A DNA stretch of 64,000 nt from Embiotoca jacksoni. Taxonomy: Eukaryota > Chordata > Actinopteri > Embiotocidae. Positions 1-12,689 of this stretch are shown here, in pieces. The notes beneath the pieces were generated by a model. It made no database searches, was not told the DNA's origin, and worked only from the letters and a program-made list of their open reading frames with translations. Every line of letters starts with the position of its first letter. Position 1 is the stretch's first letter. Where the stretch lies: contig JAKOON010000013.1 of assembly GCA_022577435.1 (NCBI GenBank), positions 2,935,001 through 2,999,000 on the forward strand, written 5' to 3'. A program made the translations under genes and the position numbers.

Positions 1-91
1 GAGAGAATGCCCCTATTTGTTAATCAATCGGCCGTTTCGGAAAGGGAAAACTCAGAAAATCCCCAGGGGGAGGAAGAAGACAGGGGGAGGT

Positions 92-137
92 GGTGTGTGT
101 GTGTGTGTGTGGGGTGGGGGGGGGGGGGGGGGGGGGG
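92..137. repeat. (GT)n followed by G22
   Basis: A GT run at 92-110, then an uninterrupted run of 22 G at 116-137. It lies about 50 bp beyond the donor of wdpcp exon 4. Confidence 0.9.
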
Positions 138-189
138 CTGCCGGGTGGGATGGTGGTGGCGGGGGGTGGTGAACAGAGAAGGCGGGTAC

Positions 190-260
190 CTCCAAGTCCT
201 TCAGCGAATCGCGTAGCTTTTCTGGTCGGCGGTTCCTGGGGGTCCACGAATAGCCTCGAG
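190..260 (-). CDS. wdpcp: wdpcp coding exon 4 (71 nt)
   Basis: Encodes RGYSWTPRNRRPEKLRDSLK followed by DLE after a split codon. Human WDPCP has DYPWTLKNRRPEKLRDSLKELE at this place. The acceptor is TCCCCCGTAG; the donor GGAG|GTACCC is at 189. Ends in phase 0, and the next exon lies outside the window. Confidence 0.95.
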
Positions 261-3200
261 CTACGGGGGAAAAACACGAGAGAGGAATCAAGAGATCATG
301 TGACTGAAGTTTTAAACACAGACGTATAGTATATATAATTTTCCTTAAAAAGGCACTCGTGGGAATTCAGAGGAAAGTGGCACCAAAAGCCGGAAAAAGG
401 GTAAAAGGTTTGAACTTTGTATCTTGGATGAGATCTAAGTATGAAGAGAGGTGACATGAGGAATAAAGGTCAGGTGGAAGGAAGACGCAGATGCACGAAG
501 CAAGTGATCCAAAATACAAGTAACCTGTTCATGAATGGATGCAGAGGAAAGGTCGAACTTTACCAAGAATCTCATGAACTTTAGCTCCATTTTGACCATA
601 TAGACAAATTCTAAGTCCCAATTAATGTTGAATGAAGCGGATTAGTCATCAGAAAATTTTCAACTCGCTCATTTATCTTTCACAAGCCCAAACATTTGCT
701 GGTTCCACCTTTATTCAGATGTAAATTGACTTCTTGGTTTTGGATTGTTGATCGGACAAGCAACCTGAGGACTGGAAAACTGCCAGTAATGTTTGTAACT
801 CACTCCTGTCAATTTAAAGAGTCAGAAATAAATCAACTAATTAAAAAAAAAAAATAGATTAAATAATAATGGATCATTTGCTAGTTGCAGGAACATTACC
901 AATTCTGTGCCACTCACAGTCTTCCATTTGAATAAAATTGAGAAGTTGCTGTGCATTGAAACAACTTTCCCAAGTTCTCAACTGTGCTTCATGTTATTTT
1001 CTGATTTAATGCTTTTACAGGTGAAACTACATGAAACAATGCCACAAAGCACAGCTGTATAACCTAAGCAAGTTTGCAATGTCTGTCCCCTTTTTAAAAA
1101 AAAAAATTAAAAAAAAGCACAAGAAACAATATGGTTACCATAAAACTCATCATTCATAACCGTTTAAAACCTGAGTGCAAAATACTCTCAATCATGATCC
1201 GATCCATTTTAAGTGCTGTAGGTAAGGTGTTGCATATTAAAAGCCATCTGACGCGGTGGGGATTTACGTACAGGGCACCTTAAGGTGATGTCCCCTGTGT
1301 ACCGAAGCAGAGACCTTAATTGAAGGCCACTGAGGAGCCCAGTTATTCAGGCATTTATAGATGTGTTTAATGAAAAGATCAAAACTTCACAAATTCCATT
1401 AAGAATAGGTCGCTGGTGATATCTTATCTCTAAAGTCTTGATTGCTGTACAAGCTGATTGTGACCCGTCACCTAAATGTGAGCATGAAAAGTCTGAAAGT
1501 TTAGAATTTATATCTCACTTTGAGCTAGCTATGTATGTGACTTTTTTTTTTCCCTCCAAAATATACTTCTGAAAGCAACAAAAAAAAAAAGAAAAAAAAA
1601 AAAGTCCCTTCAAAACACAAACTGATCCTTGAGGAGAAGCAAATATTTTATCGTGAGGACTTTCGGCACTCTTGAGTTATCTCCCAAATGCAACCTCGCA
1701 GTTAGCAGCACATATCTCGACACGTACCACACCGAAGGCCCCCTTCATTTTAATTCCCCCCCCTCCCATACCCACCTTCCCCCTCACCCCCCACAAAACT
1801 CCTCCCTCCATTTCGAGTGGTTAAACAGAGGGAAGGCAGCATATGAAAAAAAACCAAAAAAAAAACCCAAACCAGCTAATTGAATTTATGCATCTGCTTC
1901 TGGCCTCGAATATACGTGAAGTTCAGTGGGAAAAAGAAAAGAAAAGAAAAAAGGAAGGACTGCTGTTTTCAAGGTGGTGCAATCGCTCCTTACAGTCTTC
2001 CCTTTTCATCTTTACAGAAACTAACCATTAAGGAGTGGGGTTCTCTATTAAGAACGAGTGGGAAGAGGAGGTAAACAGATGCATGCAAATGAGGGTGCAA
2101 GGGTGGTGGTGGTGGTGGTGGTTGTGTGGGGGGGTCAAGAGAGAGAGGAGGGAGGCGAGGGCAGGGGGATGAGTGTTCGTCTCCTGATAAGCGTGTTTGT
2201 ATTCCACGACTGGGTGAAAAGCAGAGAGAGGGAGTGGAAGAGAGGGAGGGAGAGAGCAAACAGAGGAAGCAGGACAGTTGACTGACTGGGGCGGTGATTC
2301 CTGGAAGATGGTCATCCACTGGTGAGACGCTTCGGGTCCAAACACACACAAAGCGGGCGGATACGAAGAATGAAATTGTCTCAATTTGCTCTTTGAGTTG
2401 CTCTGCTGCAAACTTACCTTCACAGAACTGGAGTTTCTCATTGTAGTAGTGATGCTCCAGGGAGGTGGCTGGAGGGAGTGGGGGGAGAGAGAAAGAGGCC
2501 AAATGAAGGGATAGATTGTAATATATAGAGTATATAAAAGCATACATGATATAAATGAGTCTGGTCTGTCTATATGATGTAGATAAACAGAACCAGGAAA
2601 CGGAGCTGGAGCTCAAACGTCCCCTTAGCTCCAAGGGGCCATGTTGGCGAAGTGCAACCCATAACCGTGCCTCATGGCCTGGCCGCCCCGAGCAAGAAAG
2701 TGGCCAGTCTGGTGGCCGGCCTCTCTGGCAGGCAGGAACACCTCCAGGATTAGTAGTATTAATCAGATAAGGGGGTGAAGGGCCAGACAGGCCCAGACAT
2801 GGGCACCTGCTCCGGGGCCGGATGAACGGGGCTCGGGGGTGGGGGGGAGGTTTTGGCTGCAGGGGACCCCCGGAGCCGCTCCAATGAGCCTGGGTCTCCC
2901 TCTAGTGGGGGAAGGTGGATGTAACATTTAACGGATCAAAGTAAACACATACCACAAACAGATGGACACTTAACTTGATCTCAAAAGATGCCAGAGTGAC
3001 CAGACCAATCAATGAACTAATCAGTCTCACTGATACGGACAGAATTTATTCAAAGTTTTAGCTTTTATGCAGCAAATGTTCATGTCCTAAATGTCAAAAA
3101 AAAGGGGCAACAATACATAGATAAAAAGTACGAGATGTTGTCTAATTAGCTCCTCACTAAATCCTGCGTGAACACAGTCTGTGGGCAGGTGTCCTTTAGA

Positions 3201-5447
3201 AAAAGGTAATGTTATGTACTTCGATGCACCACTCAGAGTTTAACAACATCTGAAGCAGAATCCGACGACGTGTTCGGTCACTGTCAATCACACATGATCA
3301 AATCACACATGATCAAACCACACATGATCAAACCACATCCACGCAGTTCTGAGGAAGCAGATTTTTTTTTGAATAGCTAAAGAGGCCTCAATATGATGCT
3401 TTTGATTGGATTGTTGCTTTTGTGGTTTAATATAAATATCTAAAGATATGAAGCCATGTTTTCAGGGTCCTACAGCGCCACATGGGCAGTAAAGATCTTT
3501 ATACATATTAAAACGCCAAATATTTACAAAGTCTGTTGTTTTGAAATGTAGTTTTTCACAGTTTGGCAGCGCTGACGCACATTTTTGTTTCATTTGTTCA
3601 AGCTGAATGCCGCAGAGTCCCAAACAAATAGAAAACAAATCCAGTGTAATCTACTGTATATACAATCAAATCATGACCTGAGCTATCGTTACACCGCTGT
3701 GTGAAAATGTTGTGATACTTTTCCCCTGCTCTGTCCCCCCCCCCCCCCCTTTCTTCCCCTCTCCTCCCTCCACTCTGATATCAAGCCACACTTTAGTAAT
3801 CCTCCAAATGAAAGGATTTGGAGCAAGAGCATCGTCTCTCCACTGAAGATTGGAATGAAAGAGAAGGCAGCTTCTCAGATGAGAGAGAAGGGAGAGAACC
3901 CCATGATGAGAGAGAGCGGGGACGAGACAGGGAGACTTACTGTACACAAAATGAGAGAGAACAAGATATACATGGTGGGGAGAAAAAAAAAAAACTGAGA
4001 CAAAGAGAAGGGAATCCATGAAAGAGAGGCAGAAACATTCGGGCACAGAACCAAGGAAAAGACATGCAGATGGTGAGAAGGACACGCTGAAGAACACACA
4101 GCTGATAGGACAAAGATATCGATGTCCTAAAGATCCTGTATACATCACAGAAACAAAACACATGACTGAAAGCTGCTAAATCAATATTATCTGTTAATAA
4201 TGGACCAAGTGACTTTTGTGTCATGTGAAAGAAGATGAGAGTGAATTATCACCTGACTCTTTTCAACTTCAACAAGTATTTTAGTGACTTTCAGCTCACC
4301 GTTTTGGATTTCTGTCCCCCAGATATTTTTTTGTTTTGGTTCAGTCTGACTGGTCTCATCATTTTCAAACATAGCTAAAGAGTGAATATTGGACTTAAAC
4401 ACAAACTCTCCTATCTATGGATGCTGACGTTGCTCCATGTCTGTTACATGTCCACAATAATATCTTCATAAGGGGATAATGATGTTGTGTTTACTCAGAT
4501 TGCTGCGTTGCCCTCAAGTAGCCACAACATACTTTTTTAAGTGAACACAGGCTTGAATAAAAGTTTAAAAAAACATCTCCTCAATAACCAAAGAGAAGGA
4601 AAGTATTAAAATTACTTGAAATTTTAAAATATAAACTGCTTTTCTGTTTGCTTTTTTTAACGTTTGCAATACACACAGTATCCATTGTGATGGATGTAGA
4701 GGAGGCAGCATGAATTTAATAATTCAAACTCCCTTGTACATTTTCATAAATGTCAAGATAGGTAAAGAACAGATAGATAAAAGGGTCTGAATAAATGTGG
4801 AAAAAAATTATCGAGCCGTTCTTCCTCTGTTGTTGGAAAAAGTCACTTTTGCTTTCACATACAGTTTAGTCATATCAGTCCATGACACACTGAGCTGTCC
4901 GTAATAGTAGTTTGTGATTATAATTTAGGAGTAGATCATTACATACTTCCAACAGTTGTAATTTGAAATCATCTTATGTAACTGTGGAGTGCTGAAGTGT
5001 GTACAATCCTGTTCACTAGAGTCAAATTTCGTGGGCGTGGCTTTGACATGACCAGATGTGGCAACCCACAGCAACAACCACTGTTGTGGCAACAACTCAG
5101 GCCATTCAGTGTAAATTTGCCAAATGCTTGAAAGATGCATCGTTTTCATAATTTTTTTTAAATAAAACAAAATTCGCACTCAGGAAAGAAACGAAAATTA
5201 AAAAGAGGATAAGGTAGTCCATCCCCAGGCTACAGTGACGGTGGGGGAGCGATTTGAGCACTTCTTGATGGTAAGGGAAGCCTTCTGGCCTCAGGCAATA
5301 TGAGGCTGGACTGCATGGGGCCCCTTGCTATGTGATCTCGGAGAAAGTCAACAGTTTAGTTTTCCTATCGCTGTGTGGCTGGACCCCGGGTCAACAGGAA
5401 CACAGGGAGTGTAAGAGATAGAACCACGGAGGCCTAATAACCTGCGC

Positions 5448-5488
<41 letters not shown>

Positions 5489-5786
5489 CGCATGTGTATA
5501 GAAGGCTTTAGGGTGTAAATCCTACATGCTAATAGCCTCTGTGTGGTTAAGTGCATGTGTGGTTAACGGGTGGAAGGCGCCGAAATACGCCCGGAACAAA
5601 TAATCCGTGTGTCAGCAGGCGGCAAAAAGCCCTTCTTTATATATGAGGAAATCCCATACGTTCCCAAAAACAAGACAAATGCAACTTATCTTAAACACAA
5701 ACACACATCCAATATAAACACTATTTACCTGGCTCTCCTTTATCGTAGTACTGATAGGTGCCAATATCTGTATCTGTGGGGCAGGA

Positions 5787-5843
<57 letters not shown>

Positions 5844-6196
5844 ACATCTAGCTGTCAGGGAAAAAGCAGAAGACAGATCAGCAATTTCGCACCGTGGGAT
5901 AAACAATCACTATCAGCCAGTGGCCTGTCCCGTCTGCCAGCACCACGGTTTAGATAAGACCCTGTGAGGGAGGAGGAGGAGGAGAAGGAGGGATGAGAAA
6001 GAGGCGGGAGGGTTGGCTGAGGGGGTCCGAGCCAGAACGGAGGGAGGGGAGGGGGGGTCTGAGGGGTATTAATAAAGACAGGAGTGTGCTTTAACCCATC
6101 TCACCTGAGGGACAAACTCTGATATACACACATGCACACTATACATTTAAAAAGTAGACACGCCGAGTCTGCGGACAGCTACCCAAACATTTGACC

Positions 6197-6260
<64 letters not shown>

Positions 6261-7443
6261 GCAACAAGCACAAATACACACACTGATAGACATACACACA
6301 CATACATACAAACTGCTGAGCTGAGACTTTTATATATTTTTTTGTGAGTGTTATTCCTGCAGGCCCAAAACCATAAGCAGCTAGTCTCGGATTCGCACAA
6401 CACATCGTTTCTTTATCGCTCCGCGACTGTTGCTGCCTCTGCTGCTGCTGCTCCTGAGGCCAGGTCACACTAATACAACAGGAGAGCTGATGGCAGACAC
6501 GCAAACAACACAAACACACATACCACACACTGTGTGGGGTTATACAGATGCACCTCCTGCTCTCCAAATCACCGGTGTTTGTTTCTCCATATGTATTTCT
6601 ATCACCGGTTCCCATCAAAAAACTGTGCAGACAAGAACAAAAACATATCGCCAGCTTTATCATTAAACGTCCATCTCTCAGTCTTTACGTATTAACACAC
6701 TTTCAACTAATTATGTTTAACCACCATACGAAGCACAACATATGGAGGTCAATGGTGAACATCCATGATGTCATCGTCAACGCAGCGTAAACACACACAG
6801 AACAATGGAGGTTAATGGAGAGAATACTGTGATTGATTCTGCATAATTTGTAATGTACAAATAGTCCTGGGTCACATGGTAATAAAAAAATTCTCAAATA
6901 TATGAAATAAAGTTGACTTTTAACCACCTGTCAACAAAAGAACACCAAAACTTTTTATGACATCATTTGGCAGAAGAAGCTAAAGGTCAAAGGGTCAAAT
7001 CAGCATCTTCATTTAAAATCTGCCAGTAAAATTAATTAATACTCTTTTTCCCGACCGCAGTAACTCAAAGTCGTGCGAGCTGCGGTGTGCAACTGCACAC
7101 GCATGACTAACACGTGCAGAACACACACACCTCAACATTTGTGTAAAGTAAACATTATTAGTATTTTGTAGATGCTGCTTTTATGAATCTATATTTTTGT
7201 TTTTGAGGTAGACGTGTATGATGTAAGGAAGGTGGTGATAGGGAGCGTCACACCTCAGCGACCAGGTCTTTTCCCTCAGACGTATCCATCCACGTTCTTC
7301 CCGAGATAGCGGAAGACACACACACACGCACACACACACGCACGCACACACACACACGCACACACACACAAACACAGCAGGAAAAAAACAAACAAATAAG
7401 GATATGTCATCGTCACCTAGGATACTCTTGTACCTTTGTGTGT

Positions 7444-7499
<56 letters not shown>

Positions 7500-8313
7500 C
7501 CTCAGAGAGACACTATCTGCCTCCAAAGCTCAGCAGACTGTGAAAGACAAGACAGCGTGGAAGGGAGGAGAAAACAGGAAAACTGAGAAACAGAGCATTT
7601 CCGTCTGCCACAGGAGATGGACTGATAGGTGGCGAGCAGAGAGCCGCACACGAACCGCAAGAAGAGTCGAACTTAGACCACACTCGGCCCGACAAGGAAG
7701 CAGCGGTTGGCACTTTCTCAATGCAGACCCGGTGGTGGGTTTACGGGTAGTTTACAGGCGTGTAGGTGAAGGAAGCTCGCAGGTCTTCTCACAGGTAGAG
7801 GATTTTTTTTTTTTGTGTTAGTTTTTGATTAGTTTTCTTCTGTGACAGTCTGATTTATACAAAGACATTCTGCAGATGGAAAGACAAAAAGCTACAAAGC
7901 AATGAAATGTCAACAACAGCATACCGGCGTGTATAGCAACATTTTAAACAATCTATAAATATATTGTAACGTGGTAAAAAAAAAAAAACTAAACAAAGAG
8001 AATGTAAATTTAAATGCAATAAACACACGTCGAAAGTCTGAGAAAGTGAAAACTGACGGGGTGAGAACTGATGTTGAATGAGAGCCAGATTGTTGAAGTA
8101 GATATCGGTGAGGTGGGGAGGAGAAGGTGTGAAAACAAAGAGAGCGATGACAGAAAAGAGCCAGAACAAGACGGAGAGGAGTGAGAGGAGGAAAAAAAAA
8201 AAAAAAGAGCTCATGAGAGGGGAGGGAGATTGAACATGGTGATAAGTGGTACCTTTAACTTGGAGTGAGCTCTTGGTGGACCACAAGTGCAGCTCAGCCA
8301 GGCAGAACGCCAT
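190..8313 (-). CDS. wdpcp: wdpcp, N-terminal four coding exons (partial gene, continues off the left edge)
   Basis: WDPCP (Fritz homologue, BBS15) is a WD-repeat planar-cell-polarity effector needed for ciliogenesis and septin/actin organisation; it acts at the ciliary base. Four minus-strand exons, 8313-8253, 5773-5729, 2468-2418 and 260-190, join in one open frame of 76 codons. Each junction has AG acceptor and GT donor signals and phases match (1, 1, 1, then 0). Recognition rests on family motifs I recall: MAFCLAELHLWS at the start (human MSFCLTELHLWS), DIGTYQYYDK in exon 2, and NRRPEKLRDSLK in exon 4, the last identical to human. The WD-repeat body lies beyond position 1. The gene is divergent from mdh1, as in mammals. 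Exon order, phase and motif order all agree, so identity is nearly certain; the start Met is chosen by homology. Confidence 0.95.
261..2417. other. wdpcp intron (between coding exons 3 and 4)
   Basis: AT-rich sequence with A and T homopolymers near 842, 1100 and 1580. No coding or RNA feature is seen. Confidence 0.7.
2418..2468 (-). CDS. wdpcp: wdpcp coding exon 3 (51 nt)
   Basis: Encodes TSLEHHYYNEKLQFCE between split codons, in the place of the human segment around ATEHGNLEEKQKLAESR. The acceptor CTCCCTCCAG and the donor GAAG|GTAAGT are both strong. Phase 1 at both ends. Less conserved than its neighbours; assignment rests on phase, splice sites, position and the LEH..N.EK.Q resemblance. 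Confidence 0.85.
3286..3330. repeat. 15-bp tandem repeat, three copies
   Basis: Unit AATCACACATGATCA, two exact copies and one with a single change, followed by a partial unit. Confidence 0.85.
5451..5484. repeat. (TG)17 microsatellite
   Basis: Uninterrupted TG repeats in a wdpcp intron. Confidence 0.9.
5729..5773 (-). CDS. wdpcp: wdpcp coding exon 2 (45 nt)
   Basis: Encodes TDIGTYQYYDKGEP between split codons, matching human DIGIYQYYDKKDP. The acceptor is GCCCCACAG and the donor CCAG|GTAAAT. Both junctions are phase 1, so the exon is symmetric. A (TC)25 microsatellite lies 17 nt upstream of the exon and provides most of its pyrimidine tract. Confidence 0.93.
5791..5840. repeat. (GA)25 microsatellite
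   Basis: Perfect GA array. On the wdpcp sense strand it reads (TC)25, directly upstream of the exon 2 acceptor. Confidence 0.95.
6199..6256. repeat. (CA)29 microsatellite
   Basis: Perfect CA array in a wdpcp intron. Confidence 0.95.
7315..7371. repeat. interrupted (CA)n
   Basis: CA repeats broken by several CG steps. Confidence 0.9.
7446..7498. repeat. (AC)26 microsatellite
   Basis: Perfect array. Confidence 0.95.
8253..8313 (-). CDS. wdpcp: wdpcp coding exon 1 (start codon exon)
   Basis: Starts with ATG at 8313-8311 and encodes 20 residues plus one base (phase 1). The donor reads AAAG|GTACCA at 8252. A likely acceptor, CTCTCTGCAG, ends at 8338, giving 24 nt of 5' UTR in the same exon (8337-8314). 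A second AG immediately precedes the ATG. Confidence 0.93.
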
Positions 8314-8337
8314 CTGACAGAGGAGCGTAACCCGAGT
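8314..8337 (-). other. wdpcp: wdpcp 5' UTR segment of the start-codon exon
   Basis: Short leader between the likely acceptor (CTCTCTGCAG, ending at 8338) and the ATG. On the plus strand the stretch at about 8345-8380 is a tandem of GGGGAGAGGACGA-like units. In the transcript this is a long pyrimidine tract, which supports a real acceptor and hence an upstream non-coding exon. Confidence 0.5.
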
Positions 8338-8589
8338 CTGCAGAGAGGGGACGAGGGGAGAGGACGAGGGGAGAGGACAACCAATGAGACGCAGGGCAGA
8401 CCAAACACCACCACAGGTGAACGTCTCCATGAGACGACATCAGCAGACATGGCATGCGTGTAGGCACCCAAATTAAACCTGCAGATCAGCTGGCGAAGAC
8501 TGACAGTTACTATCAGACCATAGAAGGGCAATATCAGAAAGATCAGAAAGACTGATATTTATTTAAGGACAGTAGAGAGAGAGGACAGG

Positions 8590-8720
8590 AAATGACGCAT
8601 TTGATTTGATTCGTGAACTGCCGTTTTGAAGACTCAAGTTTGACCTTTCGGCTATCTTTATATTCTGGAGCAAGAAGTGACCATATTTGGATGAGCCGAG
8701 GAGGAGCAAGTAATAAAGAT
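8590..8720 (-). repeat. dispersed repeat fragment, copy 1
   Basis: The minus strand contains a stretch (CAAACTTGAG..TTCAAAACGGCA..TTCACGAATCA) that aligns over about 36 bp, with roughly 78% identity, to plus-strand sequence near 41560-41595. The family is unnamed; it resembles a common teleost interspersed repeat. Confidence 0.5.
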
Positions 8721-11224
8721 CTGATTGGTAATCCAACGACATTACACCCCCCTCCCCCCACCCCCCAATAGTGGAAACCTGATTGCATCAAAGGCCTGTC
8801 AATCAAACAGACACCCGCCCCCAAATACACTCCTTTTTGTGTCTTAATATCTGATTCATGATATTCAGATTATTTTCAGATGGACCGCAAGAAAACTAAT
8901 AAGAAGGAGTGACTTTAGCAAATGACACCATCACAACTTGTGGGAAAAATGTATTGACTTTGTGTTTCGTGAGAGAAGTTGAATGGGAGTCTATGGAGCC
9001 GGAGTCATTTTGGAGCCAAGGCCTAGTGGCCCTCGGTGGTATTGTAGTTTATGGCACTCCCTTTTTTTATGGCACTCAGTAGTAGTCATGGTATTTATAA
9101 TAACTCAGTCCAGGGTGTTATGTAAAGAAAACAGGACTAATGAGCTGCAACATAATACTCTTTTATAGCGGCGCTTCTTGTACCCATTTAACCTGCATCA
9201 CGAGTCAGGTGGAATCACAGTCGTAGCTACTCGGGTAAAATTCACATTTCGATCAAAAGAAATAAATTAAAAACAAGCAAGAGGACAGACAAGAGTAGCA
9301 GGTGACCTCAGACTGACACCGACGCAAGGTCACGGGCGGCGACGCTCGCGACCTCCATGTGTGGATTCTCCAAAACAAAACGCAAAAAAAAGATGTGGAA
9401 AAGTCCTTTCAATAAACCGGTGTTGAACTACAGCTGCATCTACCGCGGCTGCTGACACTCTTACTCGTCATGTTAATTATAGTTATGGCCAGTGCCGGGG
9501 AGTAACTACACACAACATGTATGTTACATAATAAAAGTATCACGTGCGTTTGGCATTCGAATCTTTATAATACCCATACATGCAATCTCTGTACAGACCA
9601 GGTGGAGCCGTATCGCTGTGTTGGCCTGTGCAGTTAACACTCTCCATCTCCTCTGCCTCTTATTTGCTCTCATTAACGCTGAGAGGAGACTCTCTCTTAT
9701 CTTTAAGGGGCGGGGGGGGGGGGATCTCATTTTGCCACTCAACCCCCCTCCCACCCCAAAACTACAAGTCCCAACAAAAATACACGCAGATAACACCGGG
9801 TGCCATGGAAACGCCGGGGCTGGCGTGGCACGGCAGCGACGGAGTAACGAGTTTACTGACATAAGAGGATTCTTTCATCCCCTCCTAACCAGCTTTTTTC
9901 TTTTTTTTTTTTTTGGAGGAAGTCAGCCCTTTTGGAGGGAAAACCTCATTTCAGCCAGCTTTCATTTAGCTATTGCCAGACTGGCGAGCCTAAAAGTTCT
10001 CGAGACCTTGTTCTGAGACGCTGTCGGGGTCTCAAGGGAATTTACGGCAGAATAGAAGAAACAAGGAGGCTGAGGGAGATACGGGAAATGAGGCGGGAAA
10101 TGGACGAGCATCTGCCGGACGAGAACGATACGTGTTGCTGCGTCTACGTATCTGAACAGGCGAGACGGAGACATTAAGTGAGGACAGAGAGAGGCCACGT
10201 TGAGTGTGTGCTGAGGTAATCGGTCGCTGAAGATCAGCACGTTTGCCAGATTCCCCGTCAAACAAAGTTGAATTTACTCCAGAACTTGCGTTAACTTCGC
10301 CTGTGAAATCCCCCACGACGTCTCTGTATTGTACAGGAAAGACATATTTACTGTACATGTGTCTGGATATGTGGTTTGAGTTGATGGGCAGATGTAAATT
10401 CTGTCATTGACTTTTTTTGTTTTGTTTCTTTTTCTATTTATTGTCCCAGTTTTTGGATGATATTCATATCATATTTGTGTTTTTTGCTTTTGCTGTACGA
10501 CAGAATGTAGTTTTTTTTTTTGTATAATTATTTGCCATGAGATTATATATTAGAGTACTATTCCAACGCTCTGAGGTCCGTGCCGCTCTTTAGTTATCCA
10601 CCTGCTTTGCACTAATGTACAATGTATTATAGGAAATTATATTACTGCCATTTTACAGGGTAAACTCATCACACAGTATAGATACGGGTTCATCTAGCCC
10701 CTACTTTCTTTTCTAATACTTATTCTTTATTTTATACTGGATTTTATTATTGTACCGAACTTCGCCCTCTAATTGCATTGTTTGTTTAGCTACTCCCGTG
10801 CGGCTGCTTTAACGCTGCACCTTCTCTTTGATCTATTCATGAATTTGTTCATGACTTAACACAGTCGTACACGTGCATGTAAACCACTGAATCATTGCAA
10901 CACCCAGACAACTGCTGAGAATCACCTCAAATGGCTTTTTAAAGAATGCAGACAAACCAAGTTGCGTGCACGGACACATTTTCACACTTTACTCTCCACA
11001 AAGAACGAGATTGAGAGGCCACTTCAAATGATACGTAGCGTTGTTCCGCGATGGCACAATTTAAAGCATTAATATATCCATAAAATTTTTATTATATTCG
11101 TCACAATAAAATATTAAAATACGTTTGGTTTTTTTTTTAAAAACAGGCATCACATGTTTTACAGTGACTGATATGCTCACAAATCTTCACAAGCACACAG
11201 TCGGGCACAGAGGCATGTACAAAT

Positions 11225-11226
<2 letters not shown>

Positions 11227-11279
<53 letters not shown>
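11227..11279. repeat. (CA)26 microsatellite
   Basis: Perfect array in the presumed wdpcp 5' intron. Confidence 0.95.
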
Positions 11280-11280
<1 letters not shown>

Positions 11281-11636
11281 CATGCTGCACAGGTCCTGGA
11301 CAGCTGCCACACTCATTCTGATTTCTGGCTGAGGTTGCCGTGGGTTACCTGTCCCCCCGCAGAGCATTGTGGGGGAGTACAGTCGGTGTACAGAGGGCTG
11401 ACTGAGGGAGAGGTGGGGGGGTGGGTGGAGGGGGAGGGGGACAGGAGGGGGGGGGGGGAGTCTAGGTTATTGTGCCCTGTCTTTACACTGGTAAAGAGAC
11501 TGCTTTAACATCAAAGGACGGGAGGGAAAACATACGACTCCCCTTTCAAAGACAGTCCACAGGAACTACGACCTTGTCTGCTCTCTGCATCTCTTTCTCT
11601 GCTCTTCTTTCACTGTCCCCTCTGGGTGGTTACCGA

Positions 11637-11641
11637 GTGTG

Positions 11642-11684
<43 letters not shown>
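11637..11684. repeat. (GT)n microsatellite
   Basis: GAGTGT units followed by a perfect GT run. Confidence 0.9.
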
Positions 11685-11688
<4 letters not shown>

Positions 11689-11764
11689 GGTTGTGTGTGC
11701 GTATGTGCAAAGAGCAACAGAAAGTGTCTTTGTAAGAGTGCACTTGGATATGTCTCTCTCTCTG

Positions 11765-11797
11765 TATGTGTGTGTGCATGTGTGTGTGTGTGTGTGT

Positions 11798-11846
<49 letters not shown>

Positions 11847-11862
11847 TGTGTGTGTGTGTGTA
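11765..11862. repeat. (TG)n microsatellite, interrupted
   Basis: About 98 bp of TG with CA and TA interruptions. Confidence 0.9.
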
Positions 11863-12646
11863 TAGAGATAGAAGGAGAAAGTCGGAGACAGAACTTTGAG
11901 CAAATATTTACCTGCGACTGGTTTTTTTTTTCACGACTGAAAGAGAAACAACGAAAGCTTCTTCTCAGATCTCTGCGGCACCGTCACACATCTCTCTCCT
12001 TTTTGTTCTATACGTGCTCCGAGTGCACACGTGGACGGGCCGAGTCCGGCTGCAGCAGCTGGATGTTTGTGCGACGCAAACAACGCGCAGGGTTTGAGTC
12101 TCACCGACTTTTCCATCTTGTACGTGCCGCACCTGTTGGGAGGAGGACTGGCTGGTCGAGCTGGCACATGAAGTACGCTAACGCCATTTGACTGGTTGCA
12201 CTAGAAACGGAAGTTGGTAACCTCTCGCATCAGGCATTAAAAACAGCTTTTAGTGCCGGTTATAAATAGTGTGATATTATGAGGTGCTCCTCGTGCTCTA
12301 AATGAGGCTTCGACAAACACAAGAAAAAAAAACTAGTCGCAGCATCAGTTTTAATCGGCCTTTACATTTGCTTTCATAACGTCTTCAAATGTAAAACACG
12401 TCAGCTTTTGAGTGCAGATTAGTTCTCACTGACTTGTGACTGCAGCCGTCAACTACGGACTGAATTAAAAAGGTTTTTCTCTTTTCCAAAATAAAAATGT
12501 CCTCGCTAAAAATGGTACGGTCATAAACAAACGAGTTAAAATCTGCCGACGACTCCGACGCCGTCCCCGAAGGTTTGTTTTCGGTCCCAAACTGACTGAC
12601 GTCTCAGGAATCCTCTCTCACAGGTGTGCACTTCCTCTCTTCACAT

Positions 12647-12650
<4 letters not shown>

Positions 12651-12687
<37 letters not shown>
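12651..12687. repeat. (CA)18 microsatellite
   Basis: Perfect array. Confidence 0.95.

Positions 12688-12689
<2 letters not shown>

Larger units (their letters stand above)
2469..5728. other. wdpcp intron (between coding exons 2 and 3)
   Basis: Contains a GC-rich patch at about 2640-2900, a short tandem repeat at 3286-3330 and a C run near 3737-3750. No gene is seen. Confidence 0.65.

Noticed and set aside
1990..2634. Minus-strand 214-residue open frame
   Set aside because: Only the 51-nt wdpcp exon at 2418-2468 inside it is supported; the rest is low-complexity intron read through the splice sites.
3286..3330. Short direct repeats that might suggest a CRISPR-like array
   Set aside because: Units are contiguous with no spacers, and the genome is eukaryotic; a simple tandem repeat.
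9492..10016. Plus-strand 174-residue frame
   Set aside because: Low-complexity and homopolymer-spanning; no recognised domain, and overlapping frames are equally open.
11610..11903. Open frames on both strands translating to His-Thr or Cys-Val repeats (also at 7181, 12618, 15310, 17616, 19193, 23388, 45049, 57767, 62059 and elsewhere)
   Set aside because: They are translations of (CA)n/(GT)n microsatellites, which lack stops in any frame; no splice or homology support.
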